From Fictibacillus phosphorivorans (GTDB lineage: Bacteria > Bacillota > Bacilli > Bacillales > Fictibacillaceae), in the NCBI RefSeq assembly GCF_023715845.1, contig NZ_JAMBOR010000019.1, positions 1 through 64,000 of the forward strand: 64,000 bases of DNA, read 5' to 3'. Positions 9,561-17,928 of this stretch are shown here, piece after piece. Numbering within the stretch: position 1 is the first letter of the stretch; each line of letters begins with the position of its first letter. The notes below the pieces were generated by a model, which worked only from the letters and a program-made list of their open reading frames with translations, was not told the origin of the DNA and searched no databases. A program made the translations under genes and the position numbers.

Positions 9561-9589
9561 CATACGAATGTACAAGTTTTATAGTTTCA
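9561..9589 (-). promoter_or_regulatory. ECF-sigma (SigW-like) promoter of xpaC-telA
   Basis: On the minus strand TGAAAC (9584-9589) is followed after 17 bases by CGTATG (9561-9566), 34 bases before the xpaC start. TGAAAC...CGTA is the extracytoplasmic sigma consensus of bacilli (usual spacer 16-17). I recall B. subtilis xpaC-yaaN as a SigW target, which agrees. Confidence 0.6.
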
Positions 9590-9705
9590 TTTTTTCATGA
9601 AAAAAGTTCCTTATACATAGTTTCTAGTCTTACCTTATCGGAACCTTCCTAAAATAACCATGGCTTCAGGAAGTAATGTGCTCTAAGACTTAAGGCGTAT
9701 TTATT

Positions 9706-9739
9706 AAAAAAACTCACCTGGGTTAATACAGGTGAGTTT
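9706..9739 (-). terminator. Strong minus-strand terminator without an obvious gene
   Basis: A perfect 11-bp stem (9710-9720 with 9729-9739) runs into a T tract on the minus strand. Nothing coding lies upstream of it on that strand, so it may end a non-coding transcript through the 9983-10213 repeat or simply block antisense transcription into xpaC. Confidence 0.7.
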
Positions 9740-9982
9740 GGATTAGCTATATTTACCTTCATTGTAACGTATGTAGGATTAGAACCAAACAAAACAAAGA
9801 CGCTGAATATGCATATATCACATAAACAGCGCCTTTAGCTTATACTCACACTATTCACTTAAACTTTCTTTCCTTTCTTACTAATACACAATGCTAGTTA
9901 TTTATCCCATAACTAGACTTCAATTAATTGTCCGTTCAATCAATTGCCTTGCATTAGATCAATATTTTTCCTTCACTCTGGT

Positions 9983-10213
9983 TTCCCACATGCCCACACG
10001 CTGCGAAAATAGTTTTCACCGGCTATTTCCATCTGCAACATGATCCTAGCATGCTTCGCTCACATACGTCATTGGAATCATCCTCTTTCGTATTGTGTAT
10101 TGCGCGTTCCCGCATATTCACACATCTCGAAATCAGTTTTCACGGGCTGATTTCTACCTGGATGTGATTTAATATGCTTCGCTTACTTGCGTCATTGGAA
10201 TCACGCCTTCCTT
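9983..10213. repeat. Tandem pair of ~124-bp structured repeats
   Basis: Unit A (9983-~10090) and unit B (10107-10213) share blocks such as AGTTTTCAC, ATGCTTCGCT and GTCATTGGAATCA at a 123-124 bp offset. Each forms a hairpin around TTTTCACSGG: in A, AAATAG/CTATTT (10007-10028); in B, GAAATCAG/CTGATTTC (10129-10154). Each also forms a wider stem, ATGAT/ATCAT in A and GTGAT/ATCAC in B. Three base pairs differ between units with both partners changed, which is what selection on structure would give. Confidence 0.75.
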
Positions 10214-10478
10214 GTAAAGGTGGTGTTTCTTTGTAAATACATATTAACCTATTTTGAACGTATTTCAAATATTCAGAATAATCAATATTATGTGATTTCA
10301 GTTGATTTTATTCCTCTTTTGTTTGTCATACTTCTTTTTTCGTAATGTTTCTTTATCTTTCATCATATTTCAACAATCTAATTATTAAACTTTTTTATTA
10401 GGCTCTCACCTATTCGATTCTTCTCTCATAGAATGCATCTAGGAAACACAACTAACTATAAGAGGAGTGTTTTTAACA

Positions 10479-11579
10479 TTGGCTGGAAAAATATTAAATT
10501 ACTATGCTGGCGGCAATACAGCAAGAGGTTTTCATAACTTATTTGAATCGAACTTAAATGACCTTGAACGTCTTTTTATCCTTAAAGGAGGACCAGGAAC
10601 GGGAAAATCCACTTTGATGAAAGCCATCGGGAAGAAATGGAACGAAGAGGGTTACGATGTTGAGTATATACATTGTGCTTCTGATAACGGTTCGATCGAT
10701 GGGATCATTTTACGTGATTTGAAGGTTGGTATTGTGGATGGTACGGCTCCGCATGTTATTGAACCAAAAGCTCCGGGTGCCATTGAGGAATATGTAAACT
10801 TAGGTGTTGCCTGGGACTCAAGTAAGCTCGCTAAGAACAAGGAAGAAATCCTGAAGCTATCCGAGGACATTTCTGCCGATTTCCAAACGGCCTATTCGAT
10901 CTTTCACGAAGCACTTCTTGTTCATGATGAATGGGAAAAGATTTATATCAAGAACATGGACTACAATAAGGCAAATGAACTGACAGATGAACTGATGCAT
11001 AAATTCTTTTCGAAAAAGCAGAACAAACAAGGCAAGGTCTATCATCGTTTCTTAGGGGCGGCTACTCCGCTAGGAGCGAAGGATTTTGTTCCAAATTTAA
11101 CAGAAGGTTTAAAGGAAAGATATCTTATTAAAGGACGTCCAGGCTCGGGTAAGTCCACCATGTTAAAAAAGCTCGCAGCCAACGCAGAAGCCTCTGGTTA
11201 CGATGTAGAGATCTACCACTGTGGTTTTGATCCAAACAGCCTCGATATGATTATTGTGAGAGAACTTGGCTTTGCGATTTTCGACAGTACTGCTCCACAC
11301 GAGTATTTTCCTGAGCGACCAGGAGATTCCATTGTTGATATGTACGCAAAAACGATTACACCAGGTACAGACGAAAAGTATGCAGCTGAGCTAAAAGTGA
11401 TTAGCTGGCGATATTCTGAAAAAATGAAAGAAGCCATCAGCTTTTTAGCAGAAGCGAAACGAAAACATGATGAGTTAGAAAAATATTATATAGAAGCGAT
11501 AGATTTTACAAAGATTGATGAAATTCAGAAGTCACTCCATGCAGAGATTGAAAAGAGAGCAGCTGCAAGACAAAAATAA
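10479..11579 (+). CDS. Tandem P-loop ATPase (PRK06851-like)
   Basis: A 366-residue soluble protein made of two related halves. Each half has a Walker A motif (KGGPGTGKSTLMK near 35 and KGRPGSGKSTMLKK near 217) followed by a parallel YDVEYIHCASD / YDVEIYHCGFD strand and an APH(V/E)..PKAPG / APHEYFPERPG element. The duplication is obvious and both nucleotide sites look intact. This matches the conserved bacillar and clostridial PRK06851 family of unknown function. The start is taken as the TTG at 10479 after GAGGAGTG; an in-frame GTG at 10467 lies inside that ribosome site. It is a single-gene unit with its own terminator. Confidence 0.75.
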   Translation: MAGKILNYYAGGNTARGFHNLFESNLNDLERLFILKGGPGTGKSTLMKAIGKKWNEEGYDVEYIHCASDNGSIDGIILRDLKVGIVDGTAPHVIEPKAPGAIEEYVNLGVAWDSSKLAKNKEEILKLSEDISADFQTAYSIFHEALLVHDEWEKIYIKNMDYNKANELTDELMHKFFSKKQNKQGKVYHRFLGAATPLGAKDFVPNLTEGLKERYLIKGRPGSGKSTMLKKLAANAEASGYDVEIYHCGFDPNSLDMIIVRELGFAIFDSTAPHEYFPERPGDSIVDMYAKTITPGTDEKYAAELKVISWRYSEKMKEAISFLAEAKRKHDELEKYYIEAIDFTKIDEIQKSLHAEIEKRAAARQK

Positions 11580-11589
11580 CTTAGAATAG

Positions 11590-11619
11590 GCCACCATTTT
11601 TCTTATGGTGGCTTTTTTT
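11590..11619 (+). terminator. Terminator after the tandem P-loop ATPase gene
   Basis: The stem GCCACCAT/ATGGTGGC is followed by seven T residues. Confidence 0.9.
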
Positions 11620-11663
11620 GATATGATGAATACACGTTAAATCATACATATGGAGGACTAGCT

Positions 11664-12116
11664 ATGAATACGAAGGAAGGCAAATTGGTTCAAGATCTAT
11701 ATCACCGCTTTTTAAACTCGTGGAACGACAGAAATGCTCAAGGAATGGCTGACCACTTCACCGGTGATGCTGAGATGATCGGCTATGATGGCAGTCAGGC
11801 GATCGGACGTGAGGAAATTTATTCACATTTAAATCCGATCTTCGAAAACTTTCCTACCCCGCCTTATTACGGAAAAGTGAAGAGTGTTTCTTTTTTAAGC
11901 GATAATGCTGCGATTCTTCGTGCTATAGCTGGGATGGTACCGATCGGAAAGACAGAACTTTCTCCTGAGCTGAATACTCATCATACAGTTGTTGCTATAA
12001 AAGAAGGCGAAAGCTGGTTCATTAAGCTATTCCAAAACACACCAGCACAATTTCATGGCCGGCCTGAACTTTTAGAAAAAATGACGGATGAACTAAAAGA
12101 ATTGTTAACTAAATAA
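11664..12116 (+). CDS. SgcJ/EcaC-type SnoaL-like (NTF2-fold) protein
   Basis: A 150-residue single-domain protein with the NTF2/SnoaL pattern: an N-terminal helix pair (QDLYHRFLNSWNDRNAQGMADHF), then DAEMIGYDGSQAIGREEIYSHL and a beta-rich C-terminal half with HHTVVAIKEGESWFIKLFQN. Members labelled SgcJ/EcaC or DUF4440 bind small molecules in a conical pocket and have varied or unknown roles. The ATG at 11664 follows GGAGGACTAG. It stands alone, between two terminators. Confidence 0.8.
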   Translation: MNTKEGKLVQDLYHRFLNSWNDRNAQGMADHFTGDAEMIGYDGSQAIGREEIYSHLNPIFENFPTPPYYGKVKSVSFLSDNAAILRAIAGMVPIGKTELSPELNTHHTVVAIKEGESWFIKLFQNTPAQFHGRPELLEKMTDELKELLTK

Positions 12117-12118
12117 AA

Positions 12119-12142
12119 GAACCCGCTGGTGTCAGCGGGTTT
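12119..12142. terminator. Terminator between the SnoaL-like and small membrane genes
   Basis: The stem AACCCGCTG/CAGCGGGTT has a four-base loop and follows the SnoaL-like stop codon. The T run downstream is imperfect. It may serve both convergent genes. Confidence 0.75.
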
Positions 12143-12156
12143 AACTTTTTCTATAA

Positions 12157-12348
12157 CTAATGCTTACCTAATAAGTTCAATATTCCTTTGTAGATCAATA
12201 CTGCTGCAAACACTAACACAGTTAGGATAGCGATAATATTGATCGCTGGAGCGAACGGAGCTAAAAACGTTCCGCCTAACGGCAAGCCAAGGAGAAAATA
12301 ACCAGCTAGTAAAGCACCAATCAATGTTAACACGTTTGTATTAGACAT
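12157..12348 (-). CDS. Small two-helix membrane protein, unknown
   Basis: A 63-residue protein almost wholly hydrophobic: helices at about 6-24 (VLTLIGALLAGYFLLGLPL) and 35-57 (AINIIAILTVLVFAAVLIY), a Gly/Pro-rich turn between them, and a basic tail (LLGKH). The ATG at 12348 has an AAGGAGG ribosome site, which supports expression. I do not recognise the family. It is a single gene, convergent with the SnoaL-like gene. Confidence 0.7.
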   Translation of the reverse strand: MSNTNVLTLIGALLAGYFLLGLPLGGTFLAPFAPAINIIAILTVLVFAAVLIYKGILNLLGKH

Positions 12349-12441
12349 GTTGCGCCTCCTTATAACAGATTTTCCTGCTTGTTATAAGGTATGCATGATA
12401 GGGCCAAGTGGTTAAAAGCGGAAAATATGCCGCATTTCTCG

Positions 12442-13290
12442 TTAATCGTTTAATAGATTCGTATAGTCTTTGTTCGGTACAATGCCTTCTTGACCTGCAC
12501 GATTTAGAAGCGTAGTAATCGCTTCAAACCCTTTTTCACCAAGATCAGCGGTAAAATCATTTACATAGAGATTGATGTGAGACTGAGCCACTTCTGGAGA
12601 CAGCTCGCTCGCATGCTGCATCACATAATCTTTTGACGCTTCAGGATTTCTCCATGCATATTCTACTGATTCTTTTATCCATTTTGTAATAGACTCTAAA
12701 TCTAGTGAACGGCGTGCGATGATCGCGCCTAATGGAATCGGGAGTCCAGTATCTTCTTCCCACCAATTCCCCATATCCGCAAGCATCGTCAGTCCATAGT
12801 CTTGATAGGTAAACCGTGCTTCATGAATAACGAGACCAGCGTCAATTCTTCCATCCTTAACGGCAGGCATGATCTCATTAAACGGCATCACAATGATCTC
12901 ACCTACTCCGCCTGGAACATTTTGTGCTGCCCACAAACGGAATAGCATATAAGCAGTCGAGCGTTCACTTGGAACAGCCACCTTTGCCCCAGAAAGCATT
13001 TCAGGGTTCACATCACCTGCTTGGTTTACGAGAACGAGCGGACCACATCCACGTCCTAGCGCACCACCACAAGGAATAAGAGCATATTTATCAAGTACCC
13101 AAGGCAAAGCAGCATAAGAAATTTTCAAAATATCGAGTTCATCTGATCGAGCTGCTAAACCATTTGTTATATCGATATCTGTATAAGTAACATCAAATTC
13201 AGGAGCATCTGGTACAAGGCCATGAACCAGAGCATGAAAAACAAACGTATCATTCGGACAAGGAGAAAAAGCAATACTCATTTTACTCAT
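12442..13290 (-). CDS. mqnD: 1,4-dihydroxy-6-naphthoate synthase (futalosine pathway)
   Basis: A 282-residue periplasmic-binding-protein-fold enzyme with the MqnD start IAFSPCPNDTFVFHALVHG. Downstream are DILKISYAALPWVL, the glycine-rich GGALGRGCGPLV and LVIHEARFTYQDYGL, where the His is the likely catalytic base. It makes 1,4-dihydroxy-6-naphthoate from cyclic de-hypoxanthine futalosine in menaquinone synthesis. MqnA is related but lacks this start motif. The start overlaps the mqnB stop codon by one base (TAATG), so the two are translationally coupled. The other mqn genes are not in the window. Confidence 0.92.
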   Translation of the reverse strand: MSKMSIAFSPCPNDTFVFHALVHGLVPDAPEFDVTYTDIDITNGLAARSDELDILKISYAALPWVLDKYALIPCGGALGRGCGPLVLVNQAGDVNPEMLSGAKVAVPSERSTAYMLFRLWAAQNVPGGVGEIIVMPFNEIMPAVKDGRIDAGLVIHEARFTYQDYGLTMLADMGNWWEEDTGLPIPLGAIIARRSLDLESITKWIKESVEYAWRNPEASKDYVMQHASELSPEVAQSHINLYVNDFTADLGEKGFEAITTLLNRAGQEGIVPNKDYTNLLND

Positions 13291-13943
13291 TACAAAACCT
13301 CCGCAATCACTTTACTTGCTGATTCTAGTGTAACTAAAGCATCTTTGATCCGCCAAGCAGAACGATCTCGAGGGCCGATTGGATTGGAAATGGCGCGAAT
13401 CTCTAAAACTGGTATGCCAAACTCTTTTGCAGCTATCGCGACCCCGTACCCTTCCATCGCTTCAGCTAAGGCACCTGGTTCACGCTGCTGCAGTTTAGCA
13501 GTTGTTTCTTCCGTCCCTGTTACTGTCGATAGCGTTAAAATGTTTCCCGCTTTTACTTGTATATCTGCTGCTTTACTCGTTTCCAGTAGAATCTGAACTA
13601 CATCACTATCTGTTTTCACACGGGTGGAAGCTCCAAACCCAAGCTCGTCCAATGTAATAAAACCTTCTGGCGATTCAGCCCCTAAGTCTGCCGAAATAAT
13701 TTCGTTAGCGATTACGAGTGAACCAACCTCTGCTTTCCCTGTAAAACCTCCAGCTATGCCCATGTTCACAACAAGATCATATTCATCAGCTGTTAAACCC
13801 CTTGCCGTCTGAATCCCAGCAGAAATAGGACCGACGCCTGCTAACTTAACGTCGATCCTTGAATCTGTGCCAATCCCTCGCAAAATGGCATCTCGTTCTG
13901 CTTCTACTGAGGTCATGATTAAAATGCGGCGATATTTATTCAT
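13290..13943 (-). CDS. mqnB: Futalosine hydrolase
   Basis: A 217-residue nucleoside phosphorylase-fold protein resembling MTA/SAH nucleosidases: ILIMTSVEAERDAILRG at the start, LVVNMGIAGGFTGKAEVGSLV in the middle, and AEAMEGYGVAIAA with the nucleoside-binding Met-Glu. Adjacency to mqnD makes futalosine the substrate, which is split to de-hypoxanthine futalosine and hypoxanthine. The ATG at 13943 follows GAGGGATC. It is the third gene of an apparent recQ - methyltransferase - mqnB - mqnD operon, 18 bases after the methyltransferase gene. Confidence 0.92.
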   Translation of the reverse strand: MNKYRRILIMTSVEAERDAILRGIGTDSRIDVKLAGVGPISAGIQTARGLTADEYDLVVNMGIAGGFTGKAEVGSLVIANEIISADLGAESPEGFITLDELGFGASTRVKTDSDVVQILLETSKAADIQVKAGNILTLSTVTGTEETTAKLQQREPGALAEAMEGYGVAIAAKEFGIPVLEIRAISNPIGPRDRSAWRIKDALVTLESASKVIAEVL

Positions 13944-13961
13944 CTAGATCCCTCCGCGTTT

Positions 13962-15158
13962 TTAACTTAACTTTTTAATGAAAACAACTTTCAGGTAGTT
14001 ACCTTCTTTAAACTCTTTATGCGTTTTGAAATCGGTAGGAAGCTTGAATTCCTCTAAGATTTCATAGGCTCCACCCGTTTGTTTAAAGGCTGAAGCAATA
14101 AAATCTTTGAACTTTCTCATACCGAACGTACTGCAGTTAGAAGATGCTACAATGACTCCATCTTCTTCTGTAATTTGAATCGCTTGTGCCAACAGTTCCG
14201 GATAATCCTTTCCTGCACTGAACGTATGTTTTTTCGAACGGGCAAAGCTTGGCGGATCAAGAATGACCAAATCAAACAATAGCTCTTTTCGAACCGCATA
14301 CTTAAAATAATGGAATACATCTTCAACAATGATGTCATGTTCCTCATAGTCCAGACCATTTACACTAAACTGTTCCTGCGTTTTACTGCGGCTTCTATTA
14401 GCAAGATCGACGCTCGTCGTTTTCGTTGCTCCACCTAGTGCAGCTGCTACTGAGAATGCACCTGTATAAGAGAATGTATTTAATACCGTCTTCCCATTCG
14501 CATAACGGTCACGAATCGTTTTTCGAACGTCTCGCTGATCTAAGAAAACACCGACCATCGCGCCATCGTTTAAATAAACAGCAAAGTGGATTCCATTTTC
14601 CCGAACGAGTAAAGGACTTGGTGCTTGCTCGCCTTCTACAAAATCATCATCATCGATGTATTTTCCTTTAACAGCAAAACGCTTCTTCTCGTATAGTCCC
14701 TTTACCTTCACTATCTTTTTAAGAGACTCGATCACTTCATTCTTAAACGTATAGATTCCTTCACTATACCAAGTCAAAACATAATAACCGTTATAGTGAT
14801 CGATGGTTAGGCCACCGATTCCATCTCCTTCACCGTTAAAAACACGGAACGCAGTTGTCTCATAATCATTGTACAAAGCTTCTCGGTGATCGATCGCTTT
14901 CTTAATTTTCTTTTCAAAGAAGTTTTGATCGATCATTTCTTGTGGATTTTGAGTGAGGACCCATCCTCTTCCTTTGTTCTGCTTGCCATAGTATCCTTTT
15001 CCAAGGAACACACTCTTGTCATCAAAAAGTTCGATGATTGTACCTTCTTCTTTAACATGGCTGATATTTTGAAGCGCATCCTCTGTAATAAGAGGATAAC
15101 CTGCTTTTAAGCCTTTCACATAAGAAGGTTTTACTTTTAACCGGACGTTCTTTTTCAT
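13962..15158 (-). CDS. RlmI-type 23S rRNA (cytosine-5) methyltransferase
   Basis: A 398-residue protein: an N-terminal PUA domain (RLKVKPSYVKGLKAGYPLI, GWVLTQNP), a linking EEHD domain, and a class I SAM methyltransferase with GAMVGVFLDQRDVRKTI, TVLNTFSYTGAFSVAAALGG (SAM loop) and the catalytic-region motif LVILDPPSFARSKK. It corresponds to the RlmI/YwbD family that makes m5C in 23S rRNA; the target base here is inferred from the family. Its start overlaps the recQ stop by four bases (ATGA), so it is translationally coupled to recQ. Confidence 0.88.
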   Translation of the reverse strand: MKKNVRLKVKPSYVKGLKAGYPLITEDALQNISHVKEEGTIIELFDDKSVFLGKGYYGKQNKGRGWVLTQNPQEMIDQNFFEKKIKKAIDHREALYNDYETTAFRVFNGEGDGIGGLTIDHYNGYYVLTWYSEGIYTFKNEVIESLKKIVKVKGLYEKKRFAVKGKYIDDDDFVEGEQAPSPLLVRENGIHFAVYLNDGAMVGVFLDQRDVRKTIRDRYANGKTVLNTFSYTGAFSVAAALGGATKTTSVDLANRSRSKTQEQFSVNGLDYEEHDIIVEDVFHYFKYAVRKELLFDLVILDPPSFARSKKHTFSAGKDYPELLAQAIQITEEDGVIVASSNCSTFGMRKFKDFIASAFKQTGGAYEILEEFKLPTDFKTHKEFKEGNYLKVVFIKKLS

Positions 15159-17302
15159 AATGTCACCCGTTTCTCATTCTCATTTTGAAGCAAAAACACT
15201 TTGATCATAAAATAGCTTACTTCATCAGGAAGCAACTCTTTAATCGGCTTTAACTTATCGCCTCCAGCTTGCTGGATGGCACTTTCAATCTCGAGAATAT
15301 ATTCATCTGGAATAAGATCTTCCATATGAACGTCCATCCCTTCCTGCATGCATTGTATCAAGTGGCTTTCCACTGTACTCACTGCTAGATCCCGATGCTC
15401 AGCTATTTCCTCAACAGACATTTCCTCTTTATAAAACGCGTATGTTTCAAGGTGAGAATTTGGTGTCGGTTTTTTCCGAACTGGGCCTGTCTCCGTAGTA
15501 GAGCCCTTACTTGCAAGTTCTTTACGCTCAGGGTTTTGTACTAAAAACTCCTGAATAGCCTCAATAAACTGCTCACCATACTTCTCTAGTTTATTTTGGC
15601 CAACTCCTGTAACCGTTAAAAATTCTTCTTTTGTTTCAGGAAGCTTTACGCACATATCTTTTAACGCGGTATCTGCAAAAATAACGAACGGCGGTACATT
15701 TTCCTTTTCCGCGATTTGCTTTCGTACCATTCTAAGTTCTTCAAACAATGGATCGTCATTAGACACCTGCTTGGTTTGAACCGCTTCTTTTCGCATAACC
15801 TTCTCTTTACCCAACAGAACTTCTTTTCCTTTTTCTTTTATGTAAAGAGTAGGGAAAGAACCATGCTCAACAGCAATAAGTTCTTGAGAGATAAAAAACT
15901 CGATAAAATCGGTGACTTCTTTCATGCTTTTTTCTTTCAGCATGCCATAGGTCGGCAATTTATCAAAACGCAGCTCCAGTACTTTTTTATTTCTAGACCC
16001 TGTGAGCACTTGGGCGATAATCGTTTTACCGAACCTCTTCTGTCCCATTCTTACGATACAAGACAGTACGATTTGAGCCTCCCTCGTCACCTCAACGCTC
16101 TCCCTGGAGTCTGTACAATTTCCGCAACGTCCACACGGAGATATCACTTCGTCACTGAAGTATCGAACAATCATTTTTTGCAAGCAGCTCTCGGTATGAC
16201 AGTAATCTACCATTAGCTGCAACTTTTCAAGTTCCTGTGAGATACGATCTGCTTCACTTGATTGATCGATCAAGAACCGCTGTACTTGAACGTCCTGTGA
16301 CGAATAGAGCAGAATACATTCACTCGGAAGTCCGTCTCGTCCAGCACGGCCAGCTTCCTGATAATAACTTTCCATATTTTTCGGCAGCTGAAAATGGATG
16401 GCATATCGAATGTTCGATTTATCAATACCCATCCCAAACGCAGATGTCGCGACCATGACGGAAGATTCATCCTGCAGAAACTGCTCCTGCTGCTCCATCC
16501 GTTCTTGATCGCTCATCCCGGCATGATAGCGTGAAACCTGTATTCCACTCTTTCTCAGTTGTTCATACAGCTGATCAACCGTTTTTCGTGTCGCTGCATA
16601 AATAATGCCTGCTTCTTTTTCATTCTTTTTTATAAAATCTTTTAAGAAGGATAAACGGTCTTGTCCTTTAATGACGGAAAAAGAAAGATTCTCACGTTCA
16701 AAACCTGTTAACACCGTCTTGTTTTCATCAATATTAAGCGACCAGCAAATATCCTGACGGACCCTTGGTGTAGCTGTTGCGGTTAATGCCAGCACAACAG
16801 GCCGCTTCGGCAGATTTCCTATCATTCTTTGAATCCGCTGGTAGCTCGGACGGAAGTCGTGTCCCCATTGTGAGATACAGTGCGCTTCATCCACGGCTAC
16901 TAAAGGAATATCAATCTGTTTTAAGTGATCCATAAAGTCATAAGATTCAAGTCTCTCTGGTGCAATATATAAAAGTTTATATTCCCCACGCTTTGCTTTT
17001 TCTATCCGCTCTCTTGTCTCAGCCGCTGTTATCGAACTATTAATGAAGGCTGCGGAAATCCCTAACTGCAATAATGTATCAACCTGATCTTTCATCAATG
17101 AGATTAAAGGAGAAATGACAATCGTAGTTCCTTCAAAAACAAGGGCTGGAATCTGATAGCAGATCGATTTTCCTCCGCCTGTCGGCATGACACAAAGCGT
17201 ATCTTCACCTGCTAAAACTGACTGTATCGCTTGCTCTTGTCCATTCCGGAAAGAAGAATAACCGTAATGCAACTCTAGCATTTGCTTTGCTTTTTGTATC
17301 AA
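15155..17302 (-). CDS. recQ: ATP-dependent DNA helicase RecQ
   Basis: A full-length RecQ of ~715 residues. The helicase core has GGGKSICYQIP, DEAHCISQWGHDF, LTATATPRVR and QEAGRAGRDGLPSECI. The zinc-binding RQC region has the four-Cys pattern (CHTESCLQ, CGRCGNC), followed by an HRDC domain (VPPFVIFADTALKDM, GVGQNKLEKYG). A C-terminal HTH domain (MSVEEIAEHRDLAVSTVESHL) is typical of the longer bacillar RecQ. It unwinds DNA in recombination and fork repair. The start is placed at a TTG (17302), six bases after AAGG; the frame is open to an ATG at 17362 but that has no clear ribosome site. It heads the four-gene operon. Confidence 0.9.
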   Translation of the reverse strand: MIQKAKQMLELHYGYSSFRNGQEQAIQSVLAGEDTLCVMPTGGGKSICYQIPALVFEGTTIVISPLISLMKDQVDTLLQLGISAAFINSSITAAETRERIEKAKRGEYKLLYIAPERLESYDFMDHLKQIDIPLVAVDEAHCISQWGHDFRPSYQRIQRMIGNLPKRPVVLALTATATPRVRQDICWSLNIDENKTVLTGFERENLSFSVIKGQDRLSFLKDFIKKNEKEAGIIYAATRKTVDQLYEQLRKSGIQVSRYHAGMSDQERMEQQEQFLQDESSVMVATSAFGMGIDKSNIRYAIHFQLPKNMESYYQEAGRAGRDGLPSECILLYSSQDVQVQRFLIDQSSEADRISQELEKLQLMVDYCHTESCLQKMIVRYFSDEVISPCGRCGNCTDSRESVEVTREAQIVLSCIVRMGQKRFGKTIIAQVLTGSRNKKVLELRFDKLPTYGMLKEKSMKEVTDFIEFFISQELIAVEHGSFPTLYIKEKGKEVLLGKEKVMRKEAVQTKQVSNDDPLFEELRMVRKQIAEKENVPPFVIFADTALKDMCVKLPETKEEFLTVTGVGQNKLEKYGEQFIEAIQEFLVQNPERKELASKGSTTETGPVRKKPTPNSHLETYAFYKEEMSVEEIAEHRDLAVSTVESHLIQCMQEGMDVHMEDLIPDEYILEIESAIQQAGGDKLKPIKELLPDEVSYFMIKVFLLQNENEKRVTL

Positions 17303-17569
17303 AACTTTCCTTGCCCCCTCAGGATTAGTCATCTCTTGATTATAAAGGTACATTCCGAACATAGCAAAGACACATCTTACCGTTTTCGTTCATGCAAACG
17401 GCCGTTTTTGGATAATTAACTGTTTGAAGTAAACGAATGGAACTTTTTGTGTTAGAATCCTTCTTGATTATGGTGTACGTAAACTTTTTCTGATTTAGTG
17501 TCGCTAGGAGGCTAGCCATAATATGTGGTACATTAGAGAATGGAGAAATTAATAAAGGAGCGATTACAT

Positions 17570-17917
17570 ATGACAAATCATGAAAACAACAATTTACCCC
17601 CAAAAACCTGTTCGATCGAAAGACTTGTAACCATGCCATCCGATGTCGAATTGGTGATTGCGGGCAAAAAGACTGCTACTCGCCGTAATGGAAGATATGC
17701 CGATGTAGGGGAAATCATGGACCTTAACGGCCACAAATTTGTAGTAGACAAGGTATACTCTCAAACATTAGGAGAATTAACCGACAAACACGCACAAGAT
17801 GAAGGGTTTGAAACAGTAGAAGCATATAAAGAAGCGATTCTATCATACCACCCTGGAATGCCTTGGCTTCCACACATGCAAGTATGGGTTCACGAATTTA
17901 GTCCAGTTAAAGGTTAA
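17570..17917 (+). CDS. ASCH-domain protein
   Basis: A 115-residue single-domain protein with the ASCH layout: MPSDVELVIAGKKTATRR (the KxxTxR signature), YADVGEIMDLNGHKFVVDKVY (a beta barrel strand pair) and a C-terminal MPWLPHMQVWVHEF. ASCH domains resemble PUA and some act on modified nucleosides (YqfB is an amidohydrolase of acetylcytidine); binding of RNA or a nucleoside is the expected role. The ATG at 17570 lies behind AAAGGAGCG. It may be co-transcribed with the membrane gene 11 bases downstream. Confidence 0.8.
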   Translation: MTNHENNNLPPKTCSIERLVTMPSDVELVIAGKKTATRRNGRYADVGEIMDLNGHKFVVDKVYSQTLGELTDKHAQDEGFETVEAYKEAILSYHPGMPWLPHMQVWVHEFSPVKG

Positions 17918-17928
17918 TACATACTTCA

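Larger units (their letters stand above)
9540..10466. other. 930-bp intergenic region between xpaC and the tandem P-loop ATPase gene
   Basis: There is no credible gene here. It contains the xpaC promoter, two hairpins followed by T-rich sequence on the minus strand (9706-9739 and 9796-9836) with no minus-strand gene upstream of them, the structured tandem repeat (9983-10213), and an AT-rich stretch (10214-10440). Confidence 0.7.

Noticed and set aside
10298-10366. A 22-codon, highly basic minus-strand frame (MMKDKETLRKKKYDKQ...)
   Set aside because: It has no ribosome site and lies in AT-rich DNA that readily gives Lys codons.
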